From: Boswellia sacra
Taxonomy: Eukaryota > Streptophyta > Magnoliopsida > Sapindales > Burseraceae
Assembly (NCBI GenBank): GCA_013180625.2
Contig: SNVD02009548.1
Coordinates: 213,501-277,500 of the forward strand
Length of the DNA: 64,000 nucleotides
Direction of reading: 5' to 3'
Shown here: positions 37,809 to 51,891 of the stretch, in pieces
Layout of the letters: every line of letters begins with the position of its first letter
How positions within the stretch are numbered: position 1 is the stretch's first letter
Notes under the pieces: generated by a model
What the model saw: only the letters and a program-made list of their open reading frames with translations
The model's database searches: none
Told to the model about the DNA's origin: nothing
Program-made: the position numbers and the translations under genes

Positions 37809-39299
37809 ATCAAAAGACCACTTGAATTTTAAGCACAGATTCCAAAAGCTTAGAAGACTAATAACATTAGGGAATAGTTTCGGTACAAGTGAAGGGTGGA
37901 TAGGATTGGTACTGTAATTCACTGTTTTTGACTGTAATGTATTGTTTGACACTGTAATTTTAATTTTACTGTATTTATAACATTTACATTGAAAAAATCA
38001 GTTATACCAGTACACTGCATGTACTATAAACTGACCCATAGCATTAGCATAAAAATTGTAACTTGCAGCTCAAGAACTTGTAATATAAAACATCATTCAT
38101 CAATAGTTTAAAAAAAAAATCAATTAAATAAGTAGCAAATAAGGTTTCCATGAGAGATGGTCCTTTATACTTTTCTTATCAGTATTATTGTTATCATTAT
38201 TCTAACAGTTTTCTTTAAAATTAAAGTAGCGATCCACGTGAACTCACAAAAAGTAAATATAATTTTTAAATAACTTTGACGTTTAGCTCAAAAGCATTGG
38301 TAAATTAAGAATCTAAAAGAGTTAATTAAAAAAAAAATCAAAATCAGTGAGTATTATACGGGGCATTGCATGTGATTGACTTGAAAGGAACCAAAGGTGA
38401 CACAACAGCAGCAGTACCTTCTGTTCTTCCCTCAAAAAATATGAATATAATTATTTTTTCTGATAGAATCTTTGATCTGTTCTAAATCTAAAGGAGATTT
38501 GCCGGAGATATGGTGCTTTGCATGTCTCTTAATAATATTTAAAATTGAATAATATGGCTGATTTCAAGAATTTACATTTTAATTTCTTATATTAAAAAAA
38601 AAGGGAGAAAAATTATGCATTATGTCAGCTAAGGGCGTTTCACCCTTCACGAAATCTACCCAAGAGGCGACAGCCGACCGACCAATTAATCAAAATATGC
38701 CGTATCAACGCGTCTGCTGGATAGTTATCTAGTCTACTCTGCGCGTTGTAAATATATCTATATATATATATATAGGGACAGGATCCTCAAATTAAAATTA
38801 AAATAAAAAGAAGGATAAGAGAAATAGGTAGAGAAATGAGAAAAATAATTGAAAATTTAAAAAAATAAAATAAAAAATATTTTTTTATTAAAAATTAAAA
38901 ATCAATAACAACCAAACCTAAAAAATAATATAACTAAAGATTTTTATTTATAGAGTTTTAAAATATAGTTTTAGTAGAAATAAAATATCATTAAGAAATA
39001 GAATCATAATTCTAATTTAATTAGAAAATATCAAAAATAAATACTACGAAATAGATGAAACTATTAATTAAAAAATAACTCCAATTAAGATTAATCCTAA
39101 TTTAGAAAGTTAAAATCCTTAATAATAAGTTAAAATCTCTAATTTATTAAAATCCCTAAATCTAATTAAAATCCCTAATTTTATTCATACTTATAATCCA
39201 ATGGGTTCTACATTAAAAATGATTATTTTTATGCATCTTAATATTGATAATAAAAAAGTAACTCTTTCAAATTCTATATACAAGACATCACTTATATAT
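37809..39299. other. AT-rich intergenic stretch, nothing recognised
   Basis: Includes short near-repeats tgtattgtttgacactgtaatt around 37912-37960 and an (AT)n run at about 38756-38773. No gene. Confidence 0.4.
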
Positions 39300-41520
39300 T
39301 TACATATCATTCTTCTTCATTAAATGAATTAATTTTGTATATCTCTTTCTCCCTTTTGAAAACACGCCCAAGAATTTGAGAAGTTTTTTTCAATATTTTT
39401 TTTAGGCGTTCTGTTGCTCAAAACCCGAAAAGAATACGTCTTGAGGGCATTATTCTCTCTACCCTCCCATGTTCTTTTTTATTTTTCTTGCTTAGCATAA
39501 GTATGTTTACGATTTGTTTTTATGTTTAAGAGCATGTCTAGGGTCATTATGAATTATGCTGACCCAATTTGTTTTACAAAGTGGAAATGCTTGTCAAGAT
39601 AAGTCATCTTTCCTTTCCTTATTTAGAAACATACTTAAGAATTTACTTTCTTTGCGAATGCTTAGAACCATGATTAGGAAAACATGTTTAGAATCATTCT
39701 TAAAAGCATATGAATAGAATCATGATAAAAAAACTTATTTGCTTTGATGAATGCTAGAAAATAACATAAAATAGGTAGAATTATCATTTTGTCCTTCAAT
39801 GCTATGATTGTTGATTGTTTGAATTAGGCTACAATATGCCATGAAAACCATGAATTAGGCTAAAATATGTCATGAATGTTATGTTTTAAGCTAGAAAATG
39901 CCATGATCATGCTTGATATGAGTTATGCTAGAATAACAATAGGTAGAATACCATGATAGAATTTATCAAATCTATGCTAAAATGCCATGATATTAGATTA
40001 TGGCTTTATATGATTTATGCATGTATGAATGTTTATATATTGAGAAGTGTAATTGTATGATGTCATGAAGTAATGGTGGACTCACAGTGATGGTGAACTC
40101 ACAGTGATGGTGAGAGACCATTGCTTAGAATGAATGTAATATACGAATGCATGACATATATTATTATTTTATCACAAATGATGTAATCCTCTTCTCATTC
40201 CCTCATGCTTGAAAGGAAATATAATACATTCTCCTCCCTCTTTCTTTATATGAATATACAATTGTCATTAATTGAACAATCACTCAACATGTTTAATGAA
40301 GATAAAAATGAGAATGTGTGCGTAAAATGAACAATACTAAACGAACTAAGTAGCAACACGAGTTATTCTTATTTGTTATTTTCTAAGTAGACGCCGGATT
40401 TATATGTAGGTGGGTCGAAAGACTCGTGCCTAACTTCTCAAACCTATCTCTAAAGGGATGAGGGTAGTTTAGGTCCCAAAGCGAGGGATTAAATTACCCC
40501 CATTCATTCCTAATTGAATAATAGGGTGGCAACTCCTTTCTCCTGACGTGCCCATGGCTCGTTTGTATTTTCTCAAGTCTTGAAAGAGGCTTTGACGCAA
40601 GGTCGTGATCGCAAACGCTCTGAAGGGATGAAAGCCCTATTCACAAGTACAATGATGAAATGATATTGGAAAGGTCTCTAAATAAGGGTCTAAATAGTGA
40701 TAATGATATTGGAAAAGGAGTGTTGTTCAACTAGTGACTTAAAACAAGTGGATTCAAGGATTAAGAAACCAACAAATTATAAGACGCTTGAGGTGAAGTG
40801 GTAATTAGAGAACTGAGGGATAATTAGAGAAGTGGGAGATATATAATTGGGGAACTAGGGATAACAGGAGAATTGGGAGACAATTTTGAAGTACTAAGAC
40901 ATAACCATTGAAGTATACAAATTTATATAAAAAATATATATGTATACCCCTAGGGTAGGTTCTTGATAAATACGAATGTTCACAAGGAGAAAATCAATAA
41001 GAATAATGATGGCTAATAAGCAAAAGAAGAGAGTTGATAAACCCTAAAAGTACCTTTTTGGGATTGAAGAGGAATTGTTGTCTTAAAGACACGAGTGCGC
41101 TTGTATAGGCAACTTGACACATGTGATAAATCTTAGCGCCTTTAATATGAGGTATCTTAATCTTTGTGCCCATATGGCTTTTTAGATGATTCATGAATGA
41201 TTTCACAAGCCTAATTATGAGGTGTTGAGAGGGCTAGTCGATATTGTATTACTCATGAATTGTTGTGTTGAGCCAAGAAACATCCATTGGTTGGTAACTA
41301 CTTAATTGAGCCTAGTTTGATAGAAATTGCTTGCCAAGGGAGATGTCTATCATCTCTTCTTCCTTTGAATACATGAATGTTTGCTCATAAATGTCCATGA
41401 GTTGGTAACTATTGAACTTGGTAGTTCGTTACTTACGTGATGTCTATCATCTCTTCTTTCTATGAATACATAAGTGACTACTTATAGATAGACGTCTGTG
41501 AATTGAATCTATAGAATCTT
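39300..41520. mobile_element. LTR-retrotransposon-like non-coding debris with internal repeats
   Basis: A stretch with higher G/C than its surroundings and no intact frames. It contains many imperfect copies of aggctaaaatatgccatga/atgctagaaaatgccatga (about 39780-40000), a tandem 17-18-bp word (actcacagtgatggtga, 40080-40113), a block at 40385-40640 (gggtggcaactcc, gacgtgcccatggc) of a type I recall as repetitive in many plant genomes, and two diverged ~100-bp repeats at 41290-41490 sharing gatgtctatcatctcttctt. The best reading is a non-autonomous LTR element or solo-LTR remains. No flanking duplication was found. Confidence 0.38.
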
Positions 41521-42139
41521 ATTAATAAATCTTATGAATTTATGGATTGTCAGCTTTTTATTTTCTATTTATTTCAAAGTAAAAAAAATTCCTTATTAAA
41601 ATTATAATACTAACCCATTTTTAATTATTTTTAGCATTCACTAACGGTTAGTGAGCTTAATAGTATTTCCAAAATTACGGGGAGGTTATTTTCATAATCA
41701 AAGGTCACCGGAGGTGAAAATATTATCCCTCACCATCATAACATATGGGTCGTTTATGGAGTACATATCGTATATATCAAGGATTTAACCTAAAATACTG
41801 TATCATATTCATTGAAAAAGAAAAGAAAAGATATAGATGCATCATCTAATTTATAAGATTAAAGTTTTGACCGTACATGGTGCCTTGTCAAACTATAACT
41901 ATTCAAATAATGATTACAAAGGAGACTTATCAAACTAAGCATGTGCGCTCTAAGACCAAAAAATGAATCGATCACGTCATGTTATCAGGTACCATCCATG
42001 CCATACCAAAATAAAAAAATATAATCAAATTTTAGATGAATCTTATTCTAACTGAATAAAAAATCTTTTAAGTTCGATATATCGATATATCGGTTAGATC
42101 AAGCCCTTAACGCACACACGTGCGTATATATATATATAC

Positions 42140-42294
42140 ATATAAAACTCAAATTCTATAATCTGATATGGTAATCTATACGGTAAAATCTTATTGAAGA
42201 CGTAACTTAACTTATCTTTTTTTATTTTTTTATAGTAAATTTTTGTCATATAAAACTATCATATCAGATTATAAAATTTAGATTATATGTATAT
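42140..42294. repeat. Small foldback repeat, about 150 bp
   Basis: The word tataatctgatatggtaatc on the left is mirrored by atcatatcagattataaaat on the right, with further pairing outward (caaattc / atttag). It looks like a MITE; target duplication not resolved. Confidence 0.55.
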
Positions 42295-44200
42295 TATAAA
42301 TCTAGAACTACTATATATATATAATTTTGAAACTTTTCAAATTTAATAAGAAATTTAATTTATTTAACTCCTTTATATATAATTCTCCTAAATTTTATGA
42401 TAATTTTTCGTCATTTTCTTTTTACTTGTAATATTTAATCCCTTCCGTGTTGCCTTTGCAACAATTCATTCTTTATTCACCAAAAAGTTAACAAATTGAA
42501 AAAGAGAAAGAAGCGCTTCCAACCCAAGTCTTCTAATCTCAGTAAAGTAGATTACTATTAAGATATTAATCTGAGTTTTAAATACTTTACGGTTTTAATC
42601 CATTAGAAAATTAAAAAATAAATAAATGCATTATAAAATTTTAAATCGATAATTTACATTAACGAAGACTTTATTAGTACATATTTCTTAATACTTTTTG
42701 AAATTTGTCGAGATTGACTGATTTTGACTCAAGAAATTGTGCAACAATCTGCCGCCTTTTGTGCCCTTTGCTAGTTTTGCTCCATGACTGTTCAAACATG
42801 ATAAGAAAGTGTCACAGCTTGGTAAAAGTAAGGAGGGCCAAAATACGGGCTAAGGATAGCCTAATCCAAACTTGAAAAATTATAATCCAATCCAAATCAA
42901 TCAGTTTATAAGTTAGGTTATATTGGTTTTTACGGGGTGGCAGCTTGGTTGATTCTTTATTATGAGGGCATTTTTATAGCGATAAAATTGATACTTTCTT
43001 ATTGGAAAAAAATGGCGAACAAATAATTTACATTGATGAAGACCAACTTGGCAAATATTTAATAGAAAAAATTAGTTCAAGACAAATTTGGGCTAAATTT
43101 CTGATATGTTGAATTTAAACTTATATATCTTAGGTTTGGGGAAATCAAAAATAACCTGAATTAAAAGGGTTTGTTAATATCGACTGTCTTTCTAAAAATT
43201 TAAATGCGATTGTCATGCCCAACAGACCATTATGATGTATGCTTTTTTTTTCGTTATTGATCTTTAATGCTCGACAATTAATAGAACTTTTGAATACGTT
43301 AGCCGTCAAGTGTTACAAATCCATAACCAATTAAAAAAAAAATGCATCTACTGTTAAAGCACTAGAGATCAACCAACCAAAAAAAAAAAACATGTGTCAA
43401 CCATCAAGTAGACAATAAAATAACAAATGTTGGACTTTCGATTTATCGAACATGATTATATTCTAAATTTTCAACGCATGGACTGTAAACAATCCACTTT
43501 GTTTTTGTCCTTTGCAATTCTCTTATTTAGTTTACCAAATTTTTGCCTTCCACCATTTTACACCAAAATTGGTCCTGGTAAAAAAATTAAAATAAAAATG
43601 CTAAAAATCATAAAGCTTCAAGTAATTATATATATTAAAATCAAAAGATCAAAATCAACTTATTCAATATACACAGTAAATATGTGACCACCGTAAGAGA
43701 TTTTCTTAAGAAATTTGTGAACAACAAGCTACAGGTTCTTTCTTCTTCTGATCGTGATTGGAGGAAGGCATAAAACTACAACCATGGAAAAGGGAAACTG
43801 AAAAGTGGTTAGTCAATGTCAAAAATTAAAAACAGAGAAACTTTGAGGTTTGTCATAAAAAGAAAACAAGATTTAAACATCCCTCAACCTCTCCTCACAG
43901 TCCACTTTCGATGAAATCAATTAAACTTCATTTACTTGGTGACGAAAGATTTCTTGAGGAGCTTGAAGTATATCATATAGCTTCTCATTTGGCAATCTGA
44001 AAGCACTTTTCACATTAACAAGAGCTCCCCCATAAAAGATTCTCTAATCATTTTGACTAACTCTTAACTGATTTCTTTTCTATCCATTTGGCTTCCTCAA
44101 CAGGAAAGAAATTACCATGACAAATTATGGTAGTCAGAAAACTAACCAAAAATACAACTATCTCAAACAGTACCACACCATGATAATATAGTTATCCATC
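42295..44200. other. Intergenic stretch before the 3' end of NSE1
   Basis: No gene recognised. The part from about 43690 has lower A+T and may include the NSE1 3' UTR. A frame at 43427-43687 is unsupported. Confidence 0.4.
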
Positions 44201-44346
44201 TAATTAAAATAAGAAGGGATCAAGTGATTTCCCCAGAAAGTGAACAACTTCAAGAGGGAAGAATGCAGCGTAATGACTCTTACTCCGAAATATTTATATC
44301 CATAAAGCAGAAGTTGCTTTGAACCTGAATATACAGCAGTTTCCAT

Positions 44347-47300
44347 TTACCTTTGACGGGCAGAACTTCGAGTTACTCTTCGCATATCAGATCCAGGTAG
44401 GGAAGCTTGAGAGGAGCTACATCCAGCAATATCTGCACTTTTAACCCTTTTTCTCTTGGATCCTGACAGTTGATTCTCAGATGGACCTGCCAGTGCCTGG
44501 CTCTGAATTAGCCTATTCGGTTCCTCCTCTGCCTCTAAGAGTTCTGCTTTTGGTGCTTTATACTGCCACTGTGTGCCACAATTTGGACAAAGTATTTCAC
44601 CCTGCAATTCATCAACTTAGGAGTTTTACTACAAGAGATCCATTCATATTAACATGAGACGAAAACAAATGTGTTAAAGACTGATACCCTTCTTTGAGAA
44701 AATTTCTTGTTTAGGCAGTACAGATGAATTCGAACTGTGCAACCTTCATTTTTGCACAATTCTCCCTGTCAAAAATAGGTAAACAAAATATCAGATATAA
44801 TAAAGGCAGCAAAAGATGTTCCAGCAGCCCAACTTAAAACTATTGGGTAACTTCTGTCAGTTGGATGTTTAATCCTAAAGTTCTTTGGTAAATGGTAAGG
44901 ACAAAGTAGCAAATTTGATTCTTGAAACTACACAAATTATATATATTTTAGCCTCCAATTCATAGACCCTTCTAAAAGCTGCATTAGCCAATATTTTGAG
45001 CAATCATTTCTTTCAAACTTAATCAAGGCTTTTCATAAAGCATCAGGAACAGCCCAGGGAAAAAAAAAAGGCTTTTCAGATAATCTTATGGGGTTAAAAT
45101 ATTCTGTGTGGCCTAATCAAACAAAATCACATATTAAACTTTGCTATAAACAAACAAGCAACCAGAGTAGGCAAGTACACCAGAGTGGCAAAGGAACATT
45201 TGAATACAACCTTCACTACCGCTTCATTGCACACTTTGCAAGGAGGAACATCCAAATTGCGAAACCAACTCCGTATTTCAAGACAAGATCGGACACCAAG
45301 TCCAATATTATCATCTTCTGTGTAACAGAGCCACTTGTCCCGCACAAGATCATCCAAAGTTTTTTCCTTTTGAGACATGGTGAAATTTCTGAATGCTGGT
45401 GGGATTTGAAGACCATTTTGTGATTGCGATCCCAAACTAGCCAGAAACTGAAAATTTGCCATAAGAATATTAAAGCAGAAGACATATTTTTCTTATCATT
45501 TCATAAATTAAAAAAAAAATGAATTGATTGCCAAACAGAAAATAGAGGTTCAAAAAGCAATGTGGACAAGCATCGACAAAAAACATTTAGTAAAAGAGAA
45601 CAATAACAAGCAGCATTTGAATTCTAATCCAAGTAAGAAATTTGTTTGCAGCGGAAGCTCAAAAGGATGCCCATAGTCGAATCTCTATTTTATAGAATCT
45701 GGTCTTCCTCATTTCCTTCAAAGGTTTTGTTCAATTATTTAACATCCACATTAAGCAAAAGAAAAAAATAGCAATAATTGCATAAACTCCACAACTGTAG
45801 ACTTCCTTCCAAAGACAACTGCAGAATGCTTCTCAATGAAGAGAGAATAACAAGTAATGGAACAGTGAACATCTGGTCCACCACTCTTGCAGTCTCCTTT
45901 CTTTATTGCTATAATCTTTGAAAGAAAAGAAATGAAAACAAGCTAACGAAACAACACAGTTGCAACTCAAAAAGCCAATAACTATAAATTCAAGGAAATG
46001 GGACAATGAAGAAAAAACGATTAATGTTCCCCTATTGCCTCTTACATATAACACACGAATGTGGTAAAAATCAACTATATGACCTTTTTTGGATTAAAAA
46101 AGAAAGTGTTAATACATAAAACATCTTTGCATACAAGGGTCTTTGTTTTTATGAGAAAATGTTAAATGCAGCAAACGCAAAGGTTATAAAATTTATCTTA
46201 ACAATACTACATAAATATATATATGTTATCCCTAGATGGCCATCAAACTTGTCCAACTAAATGAAACATGTACCATGTAAAAGCTACTGATACAGTGTTT
46301 CTTGAATCCATGCGCTGTGCCTGATAGAAATTCAATGGGTCTAAGTAAAATACTAGTGCTGGAGTTTAAGATGGACTAAATCACAAAGAGAAAAATTTGA
46401 AAGGATATGAAAAGTGAAGACATGGAAAGTTCTGACAGGAATCAGGATAAAGAAGGTGTCATAGAAAACCTCTAAGAAGCCATTGTAGAAAATCAAAGTT
46501 AAAAAATACTCAAGTCCCAGTACTGGATCTAAAAGAGTTGTATCAGGCTTGATGCCAGGTTAAGTACCCGATTGCAAGCCAGACAGAGTTCAACAGGTAA
46601 CAATTATCAATTTCTTATCAAAAAACCAAGAAAATGTTTGCAATTGATGCCCATCTTGATTTGTGAAAAAGACGAAGCATAGTCTCCTTGGAGTTGAACT
46701 TTTATGTCATTTTTGGCTGATTAAATTTGACCACCCATCATTAACGAACAATAAATTACACATATTTCTTTTCCCCAACCCTTGTAGTCCACACCAACTT
46801 GATTCAAGTAACTTACTGATATAGACTCAGTCAATCACCTTTTCATTCTAATGCATACGCCTTTACTGTATAATTTAGCTTTTTGAAACTGATAGATAAT
46901 AAAGATGTAAAACATATGATACCATATAGAAAATCTAAAACTGCTGACGTTGAGGCTAATGCCTTATTTTGGTAACTTCATTTTGATTCTCATGGTTGTT
47001 AGATTTGTTATTTACATTTGTTCTTCAAGTCATTAAGCTAGATTCTATCCACAAAATCACAACATTATTATGCATGTTTAAAAACAAAAATTCAGAGAAA
47101 ATGGAAGAAACAAAAATAAGCATTTTATTATTCTTTCATTTTCTATATAATTATTCTGACACTGTAGGAGCTTGAATTAAATAAAAATATATCACAGTTT
47201 TACTAATATCTAGCCTGAAAATTTACATAATCAACTGGACTTGTTGCTTAGATAATCTATTTCCAAATCTAAATCTCATTCCTATATATACAAATGGGAT

Positions 47301-50300
47301 TTGTACTAATAGGCAAATAGAGAAAAAAAAAAAAAACCTGATTCTCCAGTCGTAAATTTAGGGCCTCGAAGTTGGATATGCTACCTTGGGCCATGGCATC
47401 TTGGGCAATTGCTTCAATCTGATATTTAATGTCAAATGAAGGAAGGACAACATTGTCACTTATAACAGAGTTGGTGAAAATAAACAAAGCTTGTGCAATG
47501 ACAGAATTATAACGTCATGCTTATTTATGAAGATCTGAACAAGAGTAAACCCATAATACAAAGAACAGGCCAAAGATTAAATAATATAAGACTAGATGCT
47601 TATTTATCAAGTAGCCTTAATGAGATGTGCCTTATGAAAAATAAAGAATCATCGCAGGTTCAAAGGATAATAAACTTTCTGAGTAACTTACACAGAAGCA
47701 AAGTGCATCCGAAGAAGCAAAAAATTTACATGTTAACCGGTAATGTCCTTAGAGAAAAAGGCAAGGTAATTGAATGGTATTTTTCATCTTTGATGTTGCA
47801 TTCTAATTTCTGCATACTTCTATAAATCCCCACTATTCTTTCACCTTTTTCTCCAATGCAACTGCTGTGGCAAGCTACAGATGCCCTTCTTTCCTCTCCA
47901 ATTACCATGATTACAATATTTGTCGAGGATGAGATGATAACATTATCTAAAGGCAACTTAGCAAGAGAGTGGAGTGAAAGAGCTAGCTTTCATTTCTTCA
48001 CAATGAGCAAACTACCACACGAGTCTTAACTGAGCAATTAAAACAGGTGATAGTTTCTAATCTTCATATGATCCAAAGCTAAGAAAAATTTAGGATGGTT
48101 GCAACTAGTGCAGCCAATATAATTGATTTCTTTCATAAGATTAATCAGATCTAACAAAAAGATGCCACCCTTAAAAGCTAATTGACACCAAAAAGAGCTC
48201 AGAAGAGGAATTCCAACAAAAGATCAAAGGAAAGATACAGACAAATATGTAGTTGAAAGATGGAAAATTCTGCTGAGCAAAGATAGTCAACAATTAGCTA
48301 AAAATAGACCTACTACAAGATCAAAGGTGGTGCCGGAGCTTCTTGAAAAATTTCCTACCTCACCTTTGATTATGTACCAAAATTTTGAGGAGATAATTTT
48401 GAAAAACAGTCAGTTTTTGTTAGAAACAGAGAAATTCTTGATGCTGTCTTGGTAGATAACAAGGAGGTGGAGTGTAGCATAGAGATAAAAATAAGAAGGG
48501 TTTGGTTCCTAAAAATGATGTTGAGAAACCCTACGATCAGTAAATTTGGGTGGGTTTTTATAAACAAAAGATCTCAGTGACAGATGAGAAAATGAATCAA
48601 AGGGTGCTTAATTTCTACCTTTCTTTCTTTTTGTTTTATAAATAGATGCTAGACCTGGAGGACTTCTTGAGGCTTCTAGAGGATTGAGAGAAGAGGATCC
48701 TCTATCCCTTTTCTTATTTACTTTAGTGATGGATGAATGGAGTAAGCTGGTGGTCAGAGATTCCAAGGAACATTTGTTTGGAGGACTAGAGGTGGATTAG
48801 AGATCTTGTACATGTCTGATCAACAGTTTGCAGAAGTTACATTATTTTTTTCACTTCTGGAAGGAGTACAATATGATCAATCTTTTATCTATCGTGGAGC
48901 TGTTTTGTGTTTGATCAGGTCAGGAAGTTAGTGTAGCCAAATGTGAGATGGTGGACATTAGTTCCTGAGAAAATAATGTGCCAGCATTACAGATAGGATT
49001 GGCTGTTCTTTAGTGGGTCAGCCTTTGAAGTATTTGCATGCCTTTAGGTGACAATCCAAAACTTCTGCCTTTTGAATCCAGCAGCAGAAAAAGTGGAGAG
49101 ATGTATTCAAGGGTGGGAAAGAGCTTGTCTGTTAAAAGTGGGAAGAATTAGTTTGATTTATTCAGTCTTGTCTAAACTAACATTTGTTTGGAATCTTTAT
49201 TTAAGATTGCAGTGGAATGGTCAATAGAATTGAAAAATAAATGAGATTTTGTGGAAGATGCACCTGGTAACTGGAAGATAATTTCTCATCCCAGATTCAA
49301 AGATAAATCAGATATTGGAAACTTAATGACGACAAATGTAGCTTTTTTGGGAACATGGTTGCGTAAATTTCCTTTAGGGAGAAATTTTCTTTGGCATGAG
49401 GCAATGAGAAGTCTTTATGAGATTCACAAAGTGGGGCATTCTAATGTTATTATAGGGGCTTCTCAAGCAGAGGTGCAGCTAGTCAAGGTCCAGAGGAAAT
49501 ATTTCTTTAATTTTCCACCAAAGCTCCTCCAATATCACTAATTTATTTCTTTGCCCAAACCAAAACTAGTCTTATTCTCAAATGAATCAACTGTAAACTA
49601 AAAATTATATCTTATTAATTTGAAACCAGTTTAAAAAAACAAAAAAATCTCCACATTGAACAGAACTCCTTAGAGAACCATTTTCTCAGATTATTCAAAG
49701 GGTGTTGTTGGGAGAGGATTAAATTTTGGTTAAGACGATTGTTAGTTGGTAGACAGTCCATTTAAGTTCCCTCCTAAGATAAATTTCTCAGTCCACCAAA
49801 CCCATATATCTTTTCTCATGGTTGCACAATACCAAGTAGAGATTCTTAATTGACAAAGATCAAACTCATTTTTCTACATTTTTTTCCAATATTCCAATTA
49901 ATAAATGTCCAAGAATAGCATCAAAGAGCAGTTTCAATTGAGCAGCAAATGCAAACAATTTAAGAATAATAATTAATTCCAACATACAAAAATTGTAAAT
50001 GAGACTTACAATGCCCTTGTAGAAAGCAATCTGTGGAACAGAATATTTTGTTCCCAGCTTGGATTGTTGATCAGCAACATTATTAACCACCCCATAACAA
50101 ACATGGCCATTATATTGGTCTACACAACCTCGCAATTCAAACTGACATGATGAGAGTTCCTTGTTTATCTTTAAAAGATACTCATTAAACAGCTCTTGAT
50201 TAGCATCTGCATCAATTAGGGCAAAATATGGTAATTAACTCAAATAATACGCTTTTATACTAGCCTGAGTCATATACAAACTAAAGGTAATGAAAATTTA

Positions 50301-50563
50301 ACCTAATAAATTAAAAATAAAAAACCTATTAATTAGATTTACCCCAATAAATAAAAATTTAAAAAATAAAAAATAAAAACCAGAAAACTCAGTTTAACCA
50401 AGCCAAGAATTGTCATTAGGCTTAAGAGGAAATAAGAAAAATAGAAACCTGGATTTCTTCCTGTGACGCCGGCGAAGACGGCGTGGAAGTCCTTCTCCTG
50501 TAGAGGGCCACGCGTGATCAACGCTTGAATGAGTGCATGGTGCCGCCAGTTCAACGACGGCAT
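44347..50563 (-). CDS. NSE1: NSE1, SMC5/6 complex subunit with C-terminal RING-like domain
   Basis: Six exons in transcript order are 50563-50449, 50206-50010, 47418-47338, 45447-45211, 44765-44688 and 44601-44347, 963 nt in total (320 aa). All introns are GT-AG and phases match. NSE1 binds NSE3 and NSE4 in the SMC5/6 complex, which works in homologous-recombination repair and chromosome maintenance in the nucleus; the RING-like domain gives ubiquitin-ligase activity. Family stretches seen are MPSLNWRHHALIQALITRGP, QFELRGC, GVVNNVADQQSKLGTKYSVP, MSQKEKTLDDLV and IGLGVRSCLEIRSWF. A C4HC3 zinc-binding pattern is complete across exons 4-6: C201, C204, C214, C219, H224, C227, C241, C244. The tail (245-320) is basic and Ser-rich (SGSKRKRVKSADIAG), a possible nuclear-localisation signal. 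Length is as usual for plant NSE1. Intron 2 (2.6 kb) contains LINE debris. Confidence 0.94.
48640..49500 (+). mobile_element. Decayed L1-type LINE fragment (reverse transcriptase C-terminal part), within NSE1 intron 2
   Basis: Broken + strand frames give recognisable L1 reverse-transcriptase pieces in the right order: GGLLEASRGLREEDPLS and LFLFTLVMDEWSKLV (about 48650-48750), then AAEKVERCIQGWERA and LKVGRISLIYSVLSKLTF (about 49080-49180), then PRFKDKSDIGNL with FLGTWLRKF (about 49290-49380). Stops and frameshifts separate them. It is antisense to NSE1. No 5' part or poly(A)-tailed end is intact. Confidence 0.75.
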
Positions 50564-50790
50564 TTTTCAATCTGCCTCTTTAGAAACCTAGATTTTGAAA
50601 AGAAAGCACTAACAAGACTGCAACTGGAGCGTTTGGATTCCTGAAAAATTTTGATATTTTCTCGGGAAAAGAAGCCCCCCTCCAACAGAAAGTGTCCAAA
50701 TCCAAAACCACCAAGAAATATGGCGGGAACAATTGGGAGGAGAGTTGGGAGCTATTTAATTTTAATTTATAGCTGACAGGAAATTTGTTC
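50564..50790 (-). promoter_or_regulatory. NSE1 5' UTR and proximal promoter
   Basis: The region upstream of the ATG on the minus strand is richer in G/C up to about 50760, where the AT-rich spacer starts. No clear TATA box is seen, which suits a housekeeping gene. Confidence 0.4.
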
Positions 50791-51246
50791 AAAATATATT
50801 ATAAATTTATTTTATTTATTTAATATAACTTAATAATTGCATTTGAGACTTCTAAACACTTTTTGTCATTTTTCTAAGTTAATAACATTATTATTTTTAT
50901 TTTTTTATGTATATTTTTTAAAAATAATTTAAGTGAATATTTTAACTTAAATTTGATATTTTTGTCCTTAATATTAATCACGAATTAAGATTACTGTAAA
51001 AATATTATACGGAAATTAAATTTAGCATTTATTTCATTGTACTAGTTGAAGCTGCATATCAATTCTGTAAAATCCAAACTAACAAATAATCAAAAACATT
51101 TTTACTCTATATTTTTTAGTTAATAGACATCAGAATCTTAAAAAAAAAAATAATAATCCGAAGGTAAAGTTTATCGCCATCTAAAAGTTCATTTATGCAC
51201 ACTTCTTCTTAATCCATTCCCAATAGAAAAAATAAAACTAATTATA
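50791..51246. other. AT-rich intergenic stretch, nothing recognised
   Basis: Upstream of NSE1; only simple AT-rich sequence seen. Confidence 0.45.
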
Positions 51247-51401
51247 TTTGTTTTCATTTTCAAAATATATTTTTTGAAAGCACAAATTTATTAATAAATT
51301 TTAAATCAATATCAATTAAATATCATTTAAAAAATTTAAAAAATCAAAATGAAATACGTATGTTTATTTTTTCTTAAAACAAAAAATAAAATAAAATAAA
51401 C
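51247..51401 (+). repeat. MITE family F, copy 3
   Basis: Starts tttgttttcattttcaaaat; the inner text ttttaaatcaatatcaatta and the T/A-rich terminal arms match copies 1 and 2. Confidence 0.6.
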
Positions 51402-51891
51402 AAGCTTGATTTACACGCCCAAAAAAGTCCTTTAAAGAGCAAAATTTTATACGACTCCAGTACAGGGTATGGATCAATGCGTCTAGGATAACATAAGGAC
51501 TGCAACGCCGATAAGGGATGTCAAGCTATAGCCATATGCAGTTGCTTAGAATATAAAGTTGAACACTTAATTTTACTGTGTAAAAATAACAGGAAAATAG
51601 TGATTCCTGTGGACTTCCTCCCACCGAAAAGTGCAAAAGAAGAGATCAAATCGTTGACTATGCGTCAAAATCCCTTGATGAGCAGACGGCTAAATCGGTT
51701 TTATTATTTTGAGGGCTTGGAAGAGAGTGTAAGCTGAGTAACGATCAAATTTTTATGGGCTTGACCTGTCACGATCGTCAGTCTTGTTCGCACTAGAGAT
51801 TAATAAAAATTGAATGTTAATTTAATTATGGCAATTTAATTTAAAATTGCATATGTTTTTAAAATACATATATAATTAAAGAAGATAAGAA
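51402..51891. other. Intergenic stretch, nothing recognised
   Basis: Somewhat higher G/C than its flanks (51460-51790) but with no coding or RNA gene that can be supported. Confidence 0.4.

Noticed and set aside
45088..45423. A 111-residue + strand frame
   Set aside because: It is antisense to NSE1 exon 4, whose minus-strand frame carries the conserved protein.
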